Source: Gottschalkia acidurici 9a (lineage in GTDB: Bacteria; Bacillota; Clostridia; Tissierellales; Gottschalkiaceae). Taken from it: a stretch of 64,000 nt of DNA. The DNA lies in NCBI RefSeq assembly GCF_000299355.1, contig NC_018664.1, positions 2,278,380 through 2,342,379 of the forward strand, in the 5' to 3' direction. Positions 17,965 through 26,559 of the stretch are shown here, piece after piece; position 1 is the stretch's first letter, and every line of letters begins with the position of its first letter. The notes under the pieces were generated by a model. It saw only the letters and a list, made by a program, of their open reading frames with translations, did no database searches and was not told the DNA's origin. The position numbers were made by a program, and so were the translations under genes.

Positions 17965-19305
17965 TTATCTCTTTTCTACAAGAATTCCAAACAAATCTTC
18001 CACAAGACTTAATGCTCCTCTATATCCAGCATATCCTTTATCTAGTACTACTCTATTCGAAATAGGATATGTTACACTTAAATGTGGAGCATCTATTCTT
18101 TTAGCTAGATCTTTTTCAAAAGAGCTTCCTATAACAAAGGCTGGGCTAAATGAATCATAGTATATACTTTCCTTATTATTAGGCCATATATCATTTAAGT
18201 GCTTTTCTATACTAGACGTATTTGTATCAAAAATCACATTAGGTTTAAATCCCGATTCATATTGTTCAAATCTTTTTAACACTAACTCTTTATCCTTCTC
18301 TTCTAACTCATCTGTTATAACTACTAGTTCTGGTAACCATCCTAAATCGTCAGCTAAAAATCTAGCTAGAGCTTGAGTATAATTTGAATCACCTACAACT
18401 ACTGAATATCTTTGAAGATCTATATCGTTATAAATATCTACTATTCTTTCAATATAGTTATAATAATTTTTCTTTTCTTCTCTTATTATGTTTTCAACTA
18501 AACACTCTGGAACTTCTAATACTTTTCCAATTTCTCTTAAAAATTTATTAGTACTTTTTTCTCCTATTGGAAATTGAGTTGTTACAAATGGTACTCCATG
18601 TACCTCCTCAAATACTTTAGCTGCATCTATTCCAAAGATATCAGATACAACTATATTTAACTTTGATCTTGATGATTTTTTCAAATCTTCAATCGTTTCT
18701 CCCTCTCCAAAAAAAGTATTTAGTTTATACCCCAACTTTTCAAACAGTTCTTTCAGTATTCTTAAGTTCCCTTGCCAAAAAACATCTTGAATAGGCACTA
18801 TACCTAATAAATTTATAGTTTTTTCTTCTTTTTCATCTGTCTTTTCAACAAAATCTCTAAAGAGCGTCTCTAGTACTAAATCATAGCCTTTGTAAGAATT
18901 ACCTTTAAACCCTCCTGTTTCTGCAAATAAAACAGGTACACGATGGTCAGAGAACTCTTTAGTCACACTCCTACTATCATCTCCTATCATATCTACCATA
19001 CAAGCTGTAAGAACTACATATAAGTCACCATCGACTATTTTAAGTGTGTTTTCTATCTGTTCTCTTAGTCTATTTTCTCCACCAAAAACTATATCTCTCT
19101 CAATCACATTTGTGCTTGGTAAAGCTTGACCTGAGCAGTATCCACTCCCAACATATCCTGCCCCAAAGTTTATGGCACTTGAAAGATTACCTCCACATCC
19201 TGCAGCTGCATGCATTATAGGAACAACTTTAGGTAGTGCTCTAATAGTTCCTAATGCCCCTCCTAAAGCACATGAATATCTTGGCCTATCTATAAAATCA
19301 CTCAT
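17965..19305 (-). CDS. Second nitrogenase-like subunit K2
   Basis: The protein is 446 residues and homologous to K1. Its P-cluster cysteines are Cys12 (PRYSCALGGAL), Cys37 (HAAAGCGGN) and Cys102 (VLTACMVDMIGDD). Shared family segments are DIVFGGENRLREQI, LFAETGGFKGNSY and VVLDKGYAGYRGALSLVEDLF. Here K precedes D, whereas in the other operon D precedes K. It starts 40 bases after the ABC ATPase gene and ends 14 bases before D2, so ABC, K2 and D2 form one unit. Confidence 0.83.
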   Translation of the reverse strand: MSDFIDRPRYSCALGGALGTIRALPKVVPIMHAAAGCGGNLSSAINFGAGYVGSGYCSGQALPSTNVIERDIVFGGENRLREQIENTLKIVDGDLYVVLTACMVDMIGDDSRSVTKEFSDHRVPVLFAETGGFKGNSYKGYDLVLETLFRDFVEKTDEKEEKTINLLGIVPIQDVFWQGNLRILKELFEKLGYKLNTFFGEGETIEDLKKSSRSKLNIVVSDIFGIDAAKVFEEVHGVPFVTTQFPIGEKSTNKFLREIGKVLEVPECLVENIIREEKKNYYNYIERIVDIYNDIDLQRYSVVVGDSNYTQALARFLADDLGWLPELVVITDELEEKDKELVLKRFEQYESGFKPNVIFDTNTSSIEKHLNDIWPNNKESIYYDSFSPAFVIGSSFEKDLAKRIDAPHLSVTYPISNRVVLDKGYAGYRGALSLVEDLFGILVEKR

Positions 19306-19345
19306 GTAAATCCCCCCTATATTATGTCTTATGAATATCTTTGAA

Positions 19346-20128
19346 TTATATATAGTAACTTAGATGATTTTCTTTTGCGAAATGAAGTAATTCAAGTATC
19401 TTAGAGCGTATTCTAATAAAATCAGGATGATTTCTATTTCTAGGACGTCCTATTTTAACATCTATGATCTCTTGTATTTTTCCTGGTCTTGGAGTCATTA
19501 TGACTATCCTGTCACTTAAGTATATTGCCTCATCTACATCATGCGTGACAAGTATCATAGTAGTTTTATGTTCATCTAGTATTCTTAATATCTCATCTTG
19601 CATATCCATTCTAGTGAATGCATCTAGAGCTCCTAATGGTTCATCTAAAAGCAATACCTTAGGCTTATTTATGAGTGCTCTAGCTAATGATACACGCTGT
19701 GCCATTCCTCCGGATAAGTGGTGAGGATATGTGTTTTGAAATCCATCTAGTCCTATTAAATCTATTATCTTATCTACTTCTTTTTCACTATCTTTGTTGT
19801 ATATTTTTCTAGCTTTTAGTCCTAAAGCTATATTGTCTCTTACAGTGAGCCAAGGATACAATGTCGGATCTTGAAATACGAGTCCTCTTAAATGACTTGG
19901 TCCTTTTATTTCTTCTCCATCTATGGTTAGTGAGCCTAATGTTGGTGTATCTAATCCTGTAACTAGTCTAAGTAAAGTGGATTTTCCACATCCACTTGCT
20001 CCGACTAAAGATACAAACTCTCCTGGTTTTATATGAAGATTTATTCCTTTTAAAGCATTTACTTCTCCCTCTCCGTCTAAACTTTCATAGACTTTAGATA
20101 TATCTTTTATTTGTATTTCTCCTACCAT
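19346..20128 (-). CDS. SsuB/TauB-type ABC transporter ATP-binding protein
   Basis: The protein is 260 residues from ATG 20128, inside the permease end (7-base overlap) with AAGGGG upstream. Motifs: Walker A GASGCGKSTLL, Q-loop VFQDPTLYPWLTV, signature LSGGMAQRVSLARAL, Walker B VLLLDEPLGALDAFTR, switch VTHDVDEAIYL. The PLGALD and GRPRNRNHPDF segments are typical of nitrate/sulfonate/taurine importers. It energises import of a small organic, probably sulfur-containing, anion. Confidence 0.88.
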   Translation of the reverse strand: MVGEIQIKDISKVYESLDGEGEVNALKGINLHIKPGEFVSLVGASGCGKSTLLRLVTGLDTPTLGSLTIDGEEIKGPSHLRGLVFQDPTLYPWLTVRDNIALGLKARKIYNKDSEKEVDKIIDLIGLDGFQNTYPHHLSGGMAQRVSLARALINKPKVLLLDEPLGALDAFTRMDMQDEILRILDEHKTTMILVTHDVDEAIYLSDRIVIMTPRPGKIQEIIDVKIGRPRNRNHPDFIRIRSKILELLHFAKENHLSYYI

Positions 20129-21126
20129 TTTATAACCCCTTTCTGCCACGATAGAGCTCTACTTCTAATTTTAAATAGAAGAGTAATAATACTAGAAAAA
20201 GTTATTAGTATAATTAATATACTTGCATATACTTTGTCATACTCAGCCCATCCTGTAGCCCAAGAAATGTACCATCCAAGTCCTGCTTCTACTCCTAGCA
20301 TCTCTGCTACCATTAGCGTGACACAAGAAACTGTCATTCCCTGAAAAAGTCCTAAAAATATATTAGGAAGAGCTGCTGGTATCGCAACTTTTAAAATTAG
20401 AAACTTCTCATTTCCTCCTAATGTCTTTGCTACTTCGAAATAGGCATTTCTTACGTTTGAAATTCCTGATGAAGTCATAAGAGTAACTGGAAACCATACT
20501 GCAAGAAATATTAAGAATGCACTTCCATATATACCTGTTGGAAAAAGTAGCATTATAAGAGGAATCCATGTAACTGCTGGTATAGGTCCTATTGCTTTCA
20601 TAAATGGATTAATCCAATAGTACGCCCATTTATACCATCCCATAAGTACTCCTGTTATAAGACCTACTATTGCCCCTGAAATATACCCTACTGCTAAAAG
20701 TCTTAAAGAATGAAGTACACTAACTGCTAGGACTTCCCTATCGTTTATAATTGCATTTAAAATTCTATCTGGCCATGGAAAATAAGGAAGAGGAAGAAAT
20801 CCTGTCTTAAGTGTTAGTATGTCAAGTCCAATGAGTAACAGGGTTACAGCAAGTAAAATTGGTGCTTTATCTATTACATTTTCCTTTGATTTTTTGTTGT
20901 TTCTTGATATAAACAAGATTCCTATATATATAAGTCCTATAATCCAAAGTAATATTGGATATACATTTGTAGTATTAAGATCACTACGATAACTAGGCAA
21001 AAAATAATATACGATATTATTTATCAAAATTCCTATTAAAGGTAATATAGCTTTTATTTTATGTGTTTTTCTTTCTTTAATTTCACCTGTAGTTGTTTCC
21101 TCTTTTAAGTATGTGACTGCTTTCAC
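20122..21126 (-). CDS. SsuC/TauC-type ABC transporter permease with N-terminal membrane extension
   Basis: The protein is 334 residues. The BPD_transp_1 core occupies about residues 145-320, with the EAA loop in YFEVAKTLGGNEKFLILKVAIPAALPN and IGPIPAVTWIPLIMLLF before it. SsuC proteins are usually about 250-270 residues; here some 70 extra N-terminal residues carry two more helices (ILPLIGILINNIVYYFL and LLWIIGLIYIGILFIS), and the core follows. It forms the membrane channel of the importer, between the binding protein and ATPase genes. Confidence 0.87.
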   Translation of the reverse strand: MKAVTYLKEETTTGEIKERKTHKIKAILPLIGILINNIVYYFLPSYRSDLNTTNVYPILLWIIGLIYIGILFISRNNKKSKENVIDKAPILLAVTLLLIGLDILTLKTGFLPLPYFPWPDRILNAIINDREVLAVSVLHSLRLLAVGYISGAIVGLITGVLMGWYKWAYYWINPFMKAIGPIPAVTWIPLIMLLFPTGIYGSAFLIFLAVWFPVTLMTSSGISNVRNAYFEVAKTLGGNEKFLILKVAIPAALPNIFLGLFQGMTVSCVTLMVAEMLGVEAGLGWYISWATGWAEYDKVYASILIILITFSSIITLLFKIRSRALSWQKGVIKW

Positions 21127-21248
21127 TTCTCCACCCGCCTTCTTATATTTTTGTACTTCATTATACTTTCTACATCTATATTAAATCTTCCAGTAATGAA
21201 GCTGTAGAAAGTATAACCTATATTTAAAACTTGAATTTTTTAATTTTA

Positions 21249-22304
21249 CTACTCCACGTTTTCAAGTTTTCTAAAAATCTTTTCTGTTTCTTTGTCTATA
21301 TCTATGTTTTTATCAAATAAGTCCAATTGTTTAAGTTCATCTATTGAAATTTTAACTGCATCTTTTCCGCCCTGAATACTTGGTATATAATTATAAGAAT
21401 TTATTAGTTCAAGATTGTATTGATAATCCCCATTAACATATTTCTTATCAACCATTATCTTTGCTGTTTCCTCTTTGTTCTCATTTACCCACTTGGCACC
21501 TTTTAGAACGGCTCTAGTTATAGCCTCTGCAACTTCAGGCTCTTCCCTTACTATAGGTCCTCTAATTGAAAGTAAGCAGCAGTATTCTTCTTTATAATCC
21601 TGGTCATGAGTACTTGATCTTATACGATCTACCTTTCCATCTTTATACCATTGTAGTCCTACTTGATCTCCAACTATAGCTGCTTGTATTTCGCCTTTTT
21701 CAAGAGCTGTGATAAGTTGCTGAGCCGGATAGTCTTTCCATTTATAGTCTTTTATATCAAGACCATCTCTTAATATACTTCTATATCCAAAGTTCATACC
21801 ACCTCCACCTATGCCTCCTGTAACTCCAATAGTTTTACCTTTTAGTTCTTCAAATCCCTTTATATCAGAACCTTTAGGTACAACTGCTGATGTACATCCT
21901 GTATGAATCCCCAGTGTAAAGTTTATATCCAATCCACTTTGTATAGGTTTCAACCATTGAACAACTAGCCCATCACTAACGTCTACTCTCCCAGTTGCAA
22001 GTCCATCTCTTAATACAGGATAATCTCCTTTCAGTAACTCTACATCTAATCCTTCTTCTTTGAAATATCCTTTTTCATAAGCCATTATTAGTGGTGATTG
22101 ACATATACCGCCATTCTGACCTACTACTATTTTTCTATTTTCCAACTTCTTTACTTTTTCAACTTTAGTTTCTTTACTAGTTGTTGATACGTCTTTATTC
22201 GTAGATACATCTACTTTATTACTATCGCTGCATCCAGCCAATGTAAAAATAGCGCTTGTAGCGACTAATACAGCCATAGTTCTTTTTACCTTTTTCATAG
22301 CCAT
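21249..22304 (-). CDS. NMT1/SsuA-like substrate-binding lipoprotein
   Basis: The protein is 351 residues. The lipoprotein signal ends at FTLAGCSDS. The NMT1/SsuA fold shows in IVVGQNGGICQSPLIMAYEKGYFKEEGLDVELL, RDGLATGRVDVSDGLVVQWL, LKGKTIGVTGGIGGGGMNFGYRS and EKGEIQAAIVGDQVGLQW. Related proteins bind sulfonates, taurine, nitrate or thiamine precursors; a reduced organosulfur ligand is inferred from the neighbours K2, D2 and cysK. The start follows GGGGGA at the end of a leader containing RNA element E3. Confidence 0.85.
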   Translation of the reverse strand: MAMKKVKRTMAVLVATSAIFTLAGCSDSNKVDVSTNKDVSTTSKETKVEKVKKLENRKIVVGQNGGICQSPLIMAYEKGYFKEEGLDVELLKGDYPVLRDGLATGRVDVSDGLVVQWLKPIQSGLDINFTLGIHTGCTSAVVPKGSDIKGFEELKGKTIGVTGGIGGGGMNFGYRSILRDGLDIKDYKWKDYPAQQLITALEKGEIQAAIVGDQVGLQWYKDGKVDRIRSSTHDQDYKEEYCCLLSIRGPIVREEPEVAEAITRAVLKGAKWVNENKEETAKIMVDKKYVNGDYQYNLELINSYNYIPSIQGGKDAVKISIDELKQLDLFDKNIDIDKETEKIFRKLENVE

Positions 22305-22336
22305 TTCTATTTCCCCCTTATTAATAAATTTTTGTA

Positions 22337-22403
22337 CAAAAAAGAGACTTCAATATCACATAATTTAACTAGTGATATTGAAGCCTCTGTTTTTACAGTC
22401 AGC
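22337..22403 (-). promoter_or_regulatory. RNA attenuator element E3 upstream of the SBP-ABC-K2D2 unit
   Basis: On the minus strand, TGA-CTGT-AAAA-ACAG-AGGCT (hairpin 22387-22398) has the same layout as E1 and E2. Three of the four stem pairs differ by compensatory changes (CCAG/CTGG becomes CTGT/ACAG), while the AAAA loop and the TGA and AGGCT flanks are unchanged. It runs directly into a 17-bp stem (22388-22372 with 22359-22343) and a T-run. The element starts 3 bases past the stop of the frameshifted yezD copy. Confidence 0.85.
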
Positions 22404-22564
22404 TTACTTTACTCTTACTTTTTCATTTCTTTCTATTTGTACTATTTTTCCCTCTTGTATTATGGCCGTCACTGAGCCATATTTAACTGTATTTATTATC
22501 TTTCCAAGTTTACTTAAGCTTTCTTCAGAAGATTCTTTTTCTAAAATTTTTTATTATTTGCCAA
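22404..22564 (-). pseudogene. YezD-family small protein, second copy, with a frameshift at an A6T4 run
   Basis: A TTG start at 22564 (GGAGG 8 bases upstream) gives only seven codons, ending in AAA AAA TTT TAG. Stepping back one base there opens a 47-codon frame ending at 22404 with SLSKLGKIINTVKYGSVTAIIQEGKIVQIERNEK. This is the YezD (DUF2292) signature: a helix followed by YGSVT-I-QxGKIVQIE. YezD proteins are short, of unknown action, and often sit with cysteine and sulfur genes. Either one base is missing from the run, or A-AAA-TTT is a real -1 slippery site. It is too short to be found by a 60-codon cut-off. Confidence 0.7.
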
Positions 22565-22592
22565 TTCTATACCCTCCAAAGAATATGAGTCT

Positions 22593-22718
22593 TTAACAAA
22601 GATAATCTCCAAGTAAGTATTTTTCACTCATATTAAACTGTACTATATGATTATCTTGCTTGATTATAGTGAGATATCCATTCCTAATGGTGTTTAAATA
22701 TTTTCCCAATGCAGACAT
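22593..22718 (-). CDS. YezD-family small protein
   Basis: The protein is 41 residues: an N-terminal helix (SALGKYLNTIRNGYLTIIKQ), then a strand pair (DNHIVQFNMSEKYL). The layout IRNGYLTIIKQDNHIVQF mirrors the YezD pattern in the gene that follows. I chose ATG 22718, which is 7 bases after GGGGG; an in-frame ATG at 22724 is too close to the site. It lies 31 bases after cysK and 28 bases before the second copy, so it is part of the cysK operon. The function is unknown. Confidence 0.6.
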   Translation of the reverse strand: MSALGKYLNTIRNGYLTIIKQDNHIVQFNMSEKYLLGDYLC

Positions 22719-22749
22719 CTGCATTCCCCCTTATTTAAAAAATCTCATA

Positions 22750-23685
22750 TTAATCTTCTTTAAAAAGTACAGTTGATAAATATCTTTCTCCAGTATCAGG
22801 AAGTATAACTACGATATTTTTTCCTTTGTTTTCTGGTCTTTTTGCAATTTGAGTAGCTGCATGAATTGCCGCTCCTGAAGATATACCTACTAGTAATCCT
22901 TCGTGTTTTGCAATCTCTCTAGAAGCTTCGAAAGCTTCTTCATTTTTAACTTGATATACTTCATCTATTACAGAAGCATTATATATATCTGGAACAAAAC
23001 CTGCTCCTAAACCTTGAATCTTATGTGATCCTGGTTCTCCACCTGAAAGTACTGGTGAATCTGCCGGCTCTACAGCTATAACTTTTATGTCAGGATTTTT
23101 AGCTTTTAAAGTTTCTCCAACCCCTGTAACTGTTCCTCCAGTTCCTACTCCTGCTATAAATATATCAACGTTTCCATCTGTGTCTCTCCATATTTCTTCC
23201 GCCGTTGTTTTTCTGTGTATCTCAGGATTAGCTGGATTTTTAAATTGTTGAAGTATTATTGAATTAGGTGTTTCAATAGATAGTTCTTCTGCTTTAGCTA
23301 TTGCACCTTTCATACCTTCACTTCCTGGTGTAAGCACAAGTTCTGCACCTAGTGCTTGAAGTAAATTTCTACGCTCAATACTCATTGTATCTGGCATAGT
23401 TAATATTAATTTATATCCTTTAGCAGCTGCTACGAATGCTAAAGCAATTCCTGTATTCCCACTAGTTGGTTCTATGATAACTGATCCTTCTTTTAATAAT
23501 CCTTTATCTTCAGCATCTTTTACCATTGCATATCCTATTCTATCTTTTACACTACTAGCAGGATTAAAGTACTCTAACTTTGCTATCAGAGCTGCTTCTA
23601 TTCCCTTCTTGCTATTATAGTTTGATAATTCTAGAAGTGGTGTATTTCCTATTAAATCAGTAAGATTTTTTGCTATTTTTGACAT
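22750..23685 (-). CDS. cysK: Cysteine synthase CysK (O-acetylserine sulfhydrylase)
   Basis: The PLP enzyme is 311 residues from ATG 23685; GGGGGAG is 6 bases upstream, and the longer frame to 23739 has no site. It shows [14 protein letters not shown], the PLP lysine in [15 protein letters not shown], the substrate loop [11 protein letters not shown], the phosphate loop [12 protein letters not shown], and [12 protein letters not shown]. It converts O-acetylserine and sulfide to cysteine. It heads the operon with yezD, probably continuing through element E3 into the transporter and K2D2 genes, so sulfur released by the second reductase may feed it. Confidence 0.95.
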   Translation of the reverse strand: MSKIAKNLTDLIGNTPLLELSNYNSKKGIEAALIAKLEYFNPASSVKDRIGYAMVKDAEDKGLLKEGSVIIEPTSGNTGIALAFVAAAKGYKLILTMPDTMSIERRNLLQALGAELVLTPGSEGMKGAIAKAEELSIETPNSIILQQFKNPANPEIHRKTTAEEIWRDTDGNVDIFIAGVGTGGTVTGVGETLKAKNPDIKVIAVEPADSPVLSGGEPGSHKIQGLGAGFVPDIYNASVIDEVYQVKNEEAFEASREIAKHEGLLVGISSGAAIHAATQIAKRPENKGKNIVVILPDTGERYLSTVLFKED

Positions 23686-23746
23686 GTTATCTCCCCCTAT
23701 AAATTTATATATTTTAATTTTTGTTATTATATAATTCATATCTATT

Positions 23747-23757
23747 TACTTGGTATT
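23747..23757. promoter_or_regulatory. Candidate operator after the cysK start point
   Basis: AATACCAAGTA on the minus strand is the same 11-base word found, inverted, in the nifB leader at 16161-16173. It lies about 10 bases downstream of the expected cysK transcription start. Confidence 0.35.
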
Positions 23758-23771
23758 GTATTGTTAATATT

Positions 23772-23800
23772 AATATATACTTTAATCTAATAAAAGTCAA
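23772..23800 (-). promoter_or_regulatory. Sigma-A type promoter for cysK
   Basis: On the minus strand: TTGACT, a 17-base spacer, then TATATT. The transcript start is expected near 23765, leaving an 80-base leader without a recognised riboswitch. Confidence 0.7.
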
Positions 23801-23820
23801 CCTTTTATTTCTTAAAATAA

Positions 23821-23862
23821 ATATATAAAAAACTTATTTAAATAAGCTTTTTATATATTTTA
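23821..23862 (-). terminator. Intrinsic terminator after gshF
   Basis: AATATATAAAAAGCTTAT pairs with ATAAGTTTTTTATATATT around a TTAA loop. It ends gshF just before the cysK promoter. Confidence 0.7.
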
Positions 23863-23913
23863 TCTTTTAATCTTAATATAATTATTCAACTTTATATTAT
23901 GATATACATTTAT

Positions 23914-26253
23914 TTACATGTTTAATAAATCCAATATTTTATCTCCTAGCTTTCTATTCTTACCTTTGTATGGATAACAGTGTATATGAATAGCTGGATT
24001 AAAGTTGAGCTCTATTATTCCATAATTGTCTTCAGTAGGCTTCTCTTTTATATTCTCAATCATCATATCTACCCCACATATTAGTGCACCTACCGCTTTA
24101 GCAGACTTTATTGCTATTTCTTTATACTCATCTAGAATATCATCTGTAAAATCTATGCTATCTCCACCTGTACTTATATTTGAGTTCTCTCTTATATAAA
24201 TTACTTCATCTTTTAAGGGAACGTAGTCAAAGTTTTTACCCTGAGACTCTAGAAACATTTCTTCAGCTTCTCCAAGATTTATTTTTTCTAGTGGAGTTGT
24301 ATATCCTTTCCCTCTAAGAAAGTCCTTATTTTTTTCTTTTACTAATTCTGTTATAGTTCTTTTTCCATCACCCATAACATTAGCTGGTACTCTATTAAGT
24401 ACACCTTCCACATTTTCACCTATTACTATAAATCTATACTCTTTTCCTTCTATAAACTCCTCTACTAAAACAGAACTATCATTTTCAAATGCTATGTCCA
24501 CTGCTCTCTCATAGCTTTCTTTAGTAAACTTATCTTTAAATATAGTTATTCCTATACCGAAGTTGGTTGACTTAGGTTTTATAACTATTTTTTTTCCTTG
24601 AAAAAGTTCAAAATCTTCTTTGGCCTTGAAAGCATCTGTGTAGTCTTTACCAGCAGGAACTCTGATTCCTTCTTTATCTAGTACTTTTTTAGTAACAACT
24701 TTGTTCTCCATAACCATAACAGTACTATAAGTATCTAGACTTGTTTTGGTAGCTTGTTTTATATATTCTTTCTTCTCACCATTATCTAATAATATAAAGT
24801 TATCTAGTCTATCTAGAATCTCATAATTAATTCCTTTCTTTATAGCATCTTTTAGTAGTATCTGAGTAGACAATTCTAGATCTTCATATCCTTTTAGTCT
24901 AAATTCATCTTTTTTACTTTCTTCCAAGTACTCTTTAGCCTTATTTAAGTGAAAACTTACATATTTTTTATTTTCCGACTCTTTCAATACTTTGTATGCT
25001 ATTGTTTCTTCTGGATTTTTAACTTTCTTAATGGAATTATCTATAATCTGATTCAAGAATTCTTCTTTTTGACCTATGATATCAATTAATTTTCTTACTT
25101 CATTTAATATATCCTCACCTAACTTATATAGAGGAACTTTTTTATCTAAACGTTCATAAATCTCTAAATTTTTCTTAAGTCCTAATCCTACTGCTATTTC
25201 ATGATTCTTATATGCAACTTTTTGACTTTCTTCTCCAAACTCTTCATCTTCTTTTATAAGACTATACAGAATAAATAAATGAATTAAATAAAGCGTTTCT
25301 AAGTCTATTCCATTTTTATTAAATGGATTTAAATCTATATATCTTATTTCTAAATAACTTATTCCATCAGATAAGAGAGAATTTAATAAATCCTTATTGT
25401 CTTTAGCTCTAAGTCTTACAGTGCTATAAAACTCTCTTGGATCACTTATTTCGCCATCTTCCACTAGTCCTTTTATGGTTTTAACATAGTTTTCAACATT
25501 ATCATATGGAATAATATAATCTTTTTTATTCTTATATCCGTATATTCCATTTCTAAAAGACACATTATCCTTTAAAAAATAATTTTCTCCATCGTTACTT
25601 TCCATAGTATTAATACATCTCTCATCATGAGTATTATGTACTATTGGACTTGCTCCCGTAAGATACATAGCTAACCATCTATATTGCAACAAGCCTTTAG
25701 TTACTTTAAGATATACTTTATTCTTAAAGTCCTTAAAGCTAGTATTCTTTCCAAACTCATCATATAATTTTTTTAAGAGTTTATCACTAAATGAAAAGTT
25801 GTAGTGTATTCCTGATATAAGTTGATTCTTCTTGCCATATTTTTTTGATAGGGTTTCCCTATACTCTTTCTCACCTGTGTCTAATGGTCCAAAATCCGCT
25901 ATAGGTATATCCTTTTCATCTACTAATACAGAAGGACTACTTTGAGGCCAAAGTAGCTCTCCGTCTAATTCCAAGCTAACTATATTTTGAAGATTCTCCA
26001 AAAAATTATAAGACTCCTCTAGTGTTCTAAAGGCTGGTGTAATCATTTCTACTTGACTTTCAGAAAAATCAGTTTTTATATATAAATTTTTTATTTTTTG
26101 TCCAAATTGTTTAGGGTGTGGTGTCAATGCTAATTTTCCATCATATCCGACCCTCAAATTCTCTTTTTCTAATCCAAATCTTCCTATTAACAACTCTTTC
26201 TTTAAATTATTATCTTGAATAAACTTAACAATTTTTTTATCTAGAATCTTCAC
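23914..26253 (-). CDS. gshF: Bifunctional glutamate-cysteine ligase / glutathione synthetase GshF
   Basis: The protein is 779 residues from GTG 26253, with GGAGG 7 bases upstream; the frame runs back to 26328 without a site. The N-terminal part (1-about 460) is a GshA-type ligase, with IGRFGLEKENLRVG, DFSESQVEMITPAF and GIHYNFSFS. The C-terminal part (about 480-779) is an ATP-grasp domain, with GKKIVIKPKSTNFGIGITIF, VLVEEFIEGKEYRFIVIG and GIIELNFNPAIH. It makes glutathione from Glu, Cys and Gly in one polypeptide, downstream of cysteine supply from cysK. GshF occurs in only some anaerobic Firmicutes. Confidence 0.93.
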   Translation of the reverse strand: MKILDKKIVKFIQDNNLKKELLIGRFGLEKENLRVGYDGKLALTPHPKQFGQKIKNLYIKTDFSESQVEMITPAFRTLEESYNFLENLQNIVSLELDGELLWPQSSPSVLVDEKDIPIADFGPLDTGEKEYRETLSKKYGKKNQLISGIHYNFSFSDKLLKKLYDEFGKNTSFKDFKNKVYLKVTKGLLQYRWLAMYLTGASPIVHNTHDERCINTMESNDGENYFLKDNVSFRNGIYGYKNKKDYIIPYDNVENYVKTIKGLVEDGEISDPREFYSTVRLRAKDNKDLLNSLLSDGISYLEIRYIDLNPFNKNGIDLETLYLIHLFILYSLIKEDEEFGEESQKVAYKNHEIAVGLGLKKNLEIYERLDKKVPLYKLGEDILNEVRKLIDIIGQKEEFLNQIIDNSIKKVKNPEETIAYKVLKESENKKYVSFHLNKAKEYLEESKKDEFRLKGYEDLELSTQILLKDAIKKGINYEILDRLDNFILLDNGEKKEYIKQATKTSLDTYSTVMVMENKVVTKKVLDKEGIRVPAGKDYTDAFKAKEDFELFQGKKIVIKPKSTNFGIGITIFKDKFTKESYERAVDIAFENDSSVLVEEFIEGKEYRFIVIGENVEGVLNRVPANVMGDGKRTITELVKEKNKDFLRGKGYTTPLEKINLGEAEEMFLESQGKNFDYVPLKDEVIYIRENSNISTGGDSIDFTDDILDEYKEIAIKSAKAVGALICGVDMMIENIKEKPTEDNYGIIELNFNPAIHIHCYPYKGKNRKLGDKILDLLNM

Positions 26254-26559
26254 CTTATGCCCTCCATAAAAATTTTCAGTATAGTTTATACCATGTCTAG
26301 CCAAATATGCATTTGTCTTTATACCCATAAAATCTTATTTCTATGCACCTTACATAATATCATTTTATTATTTTTTTACACTTTCATATATTTTTTCATA
26401 TTATATATCACATAATAAGTTATATCAATATCTTTTAAATAGTTTAATCAGTATGGTTTGTATTTATTATAAGTTTATTTTTATGCTTGTGTACACTATA
26501 ATTATTAACTATAATCATAATTAAGTATAATTACTTTAATACTTCAAAGGAGAATTTAT

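Noticed and set aside
11072..19305. Conventional N2-fixing nif cluster
   Set aside because: NifB and NifH are present, but there is no nifE, nifN or nifV, the DK pairs are short and diverged, and every neighbour belongs to sulfur metabolism. A Mar-type reductase fits better.
22372..22596. 74-codon plus-strand frame opposite the yezD genes
   Set aside because: It is the antisense of the YezD coding region and element E3, with no start signal or similarity.
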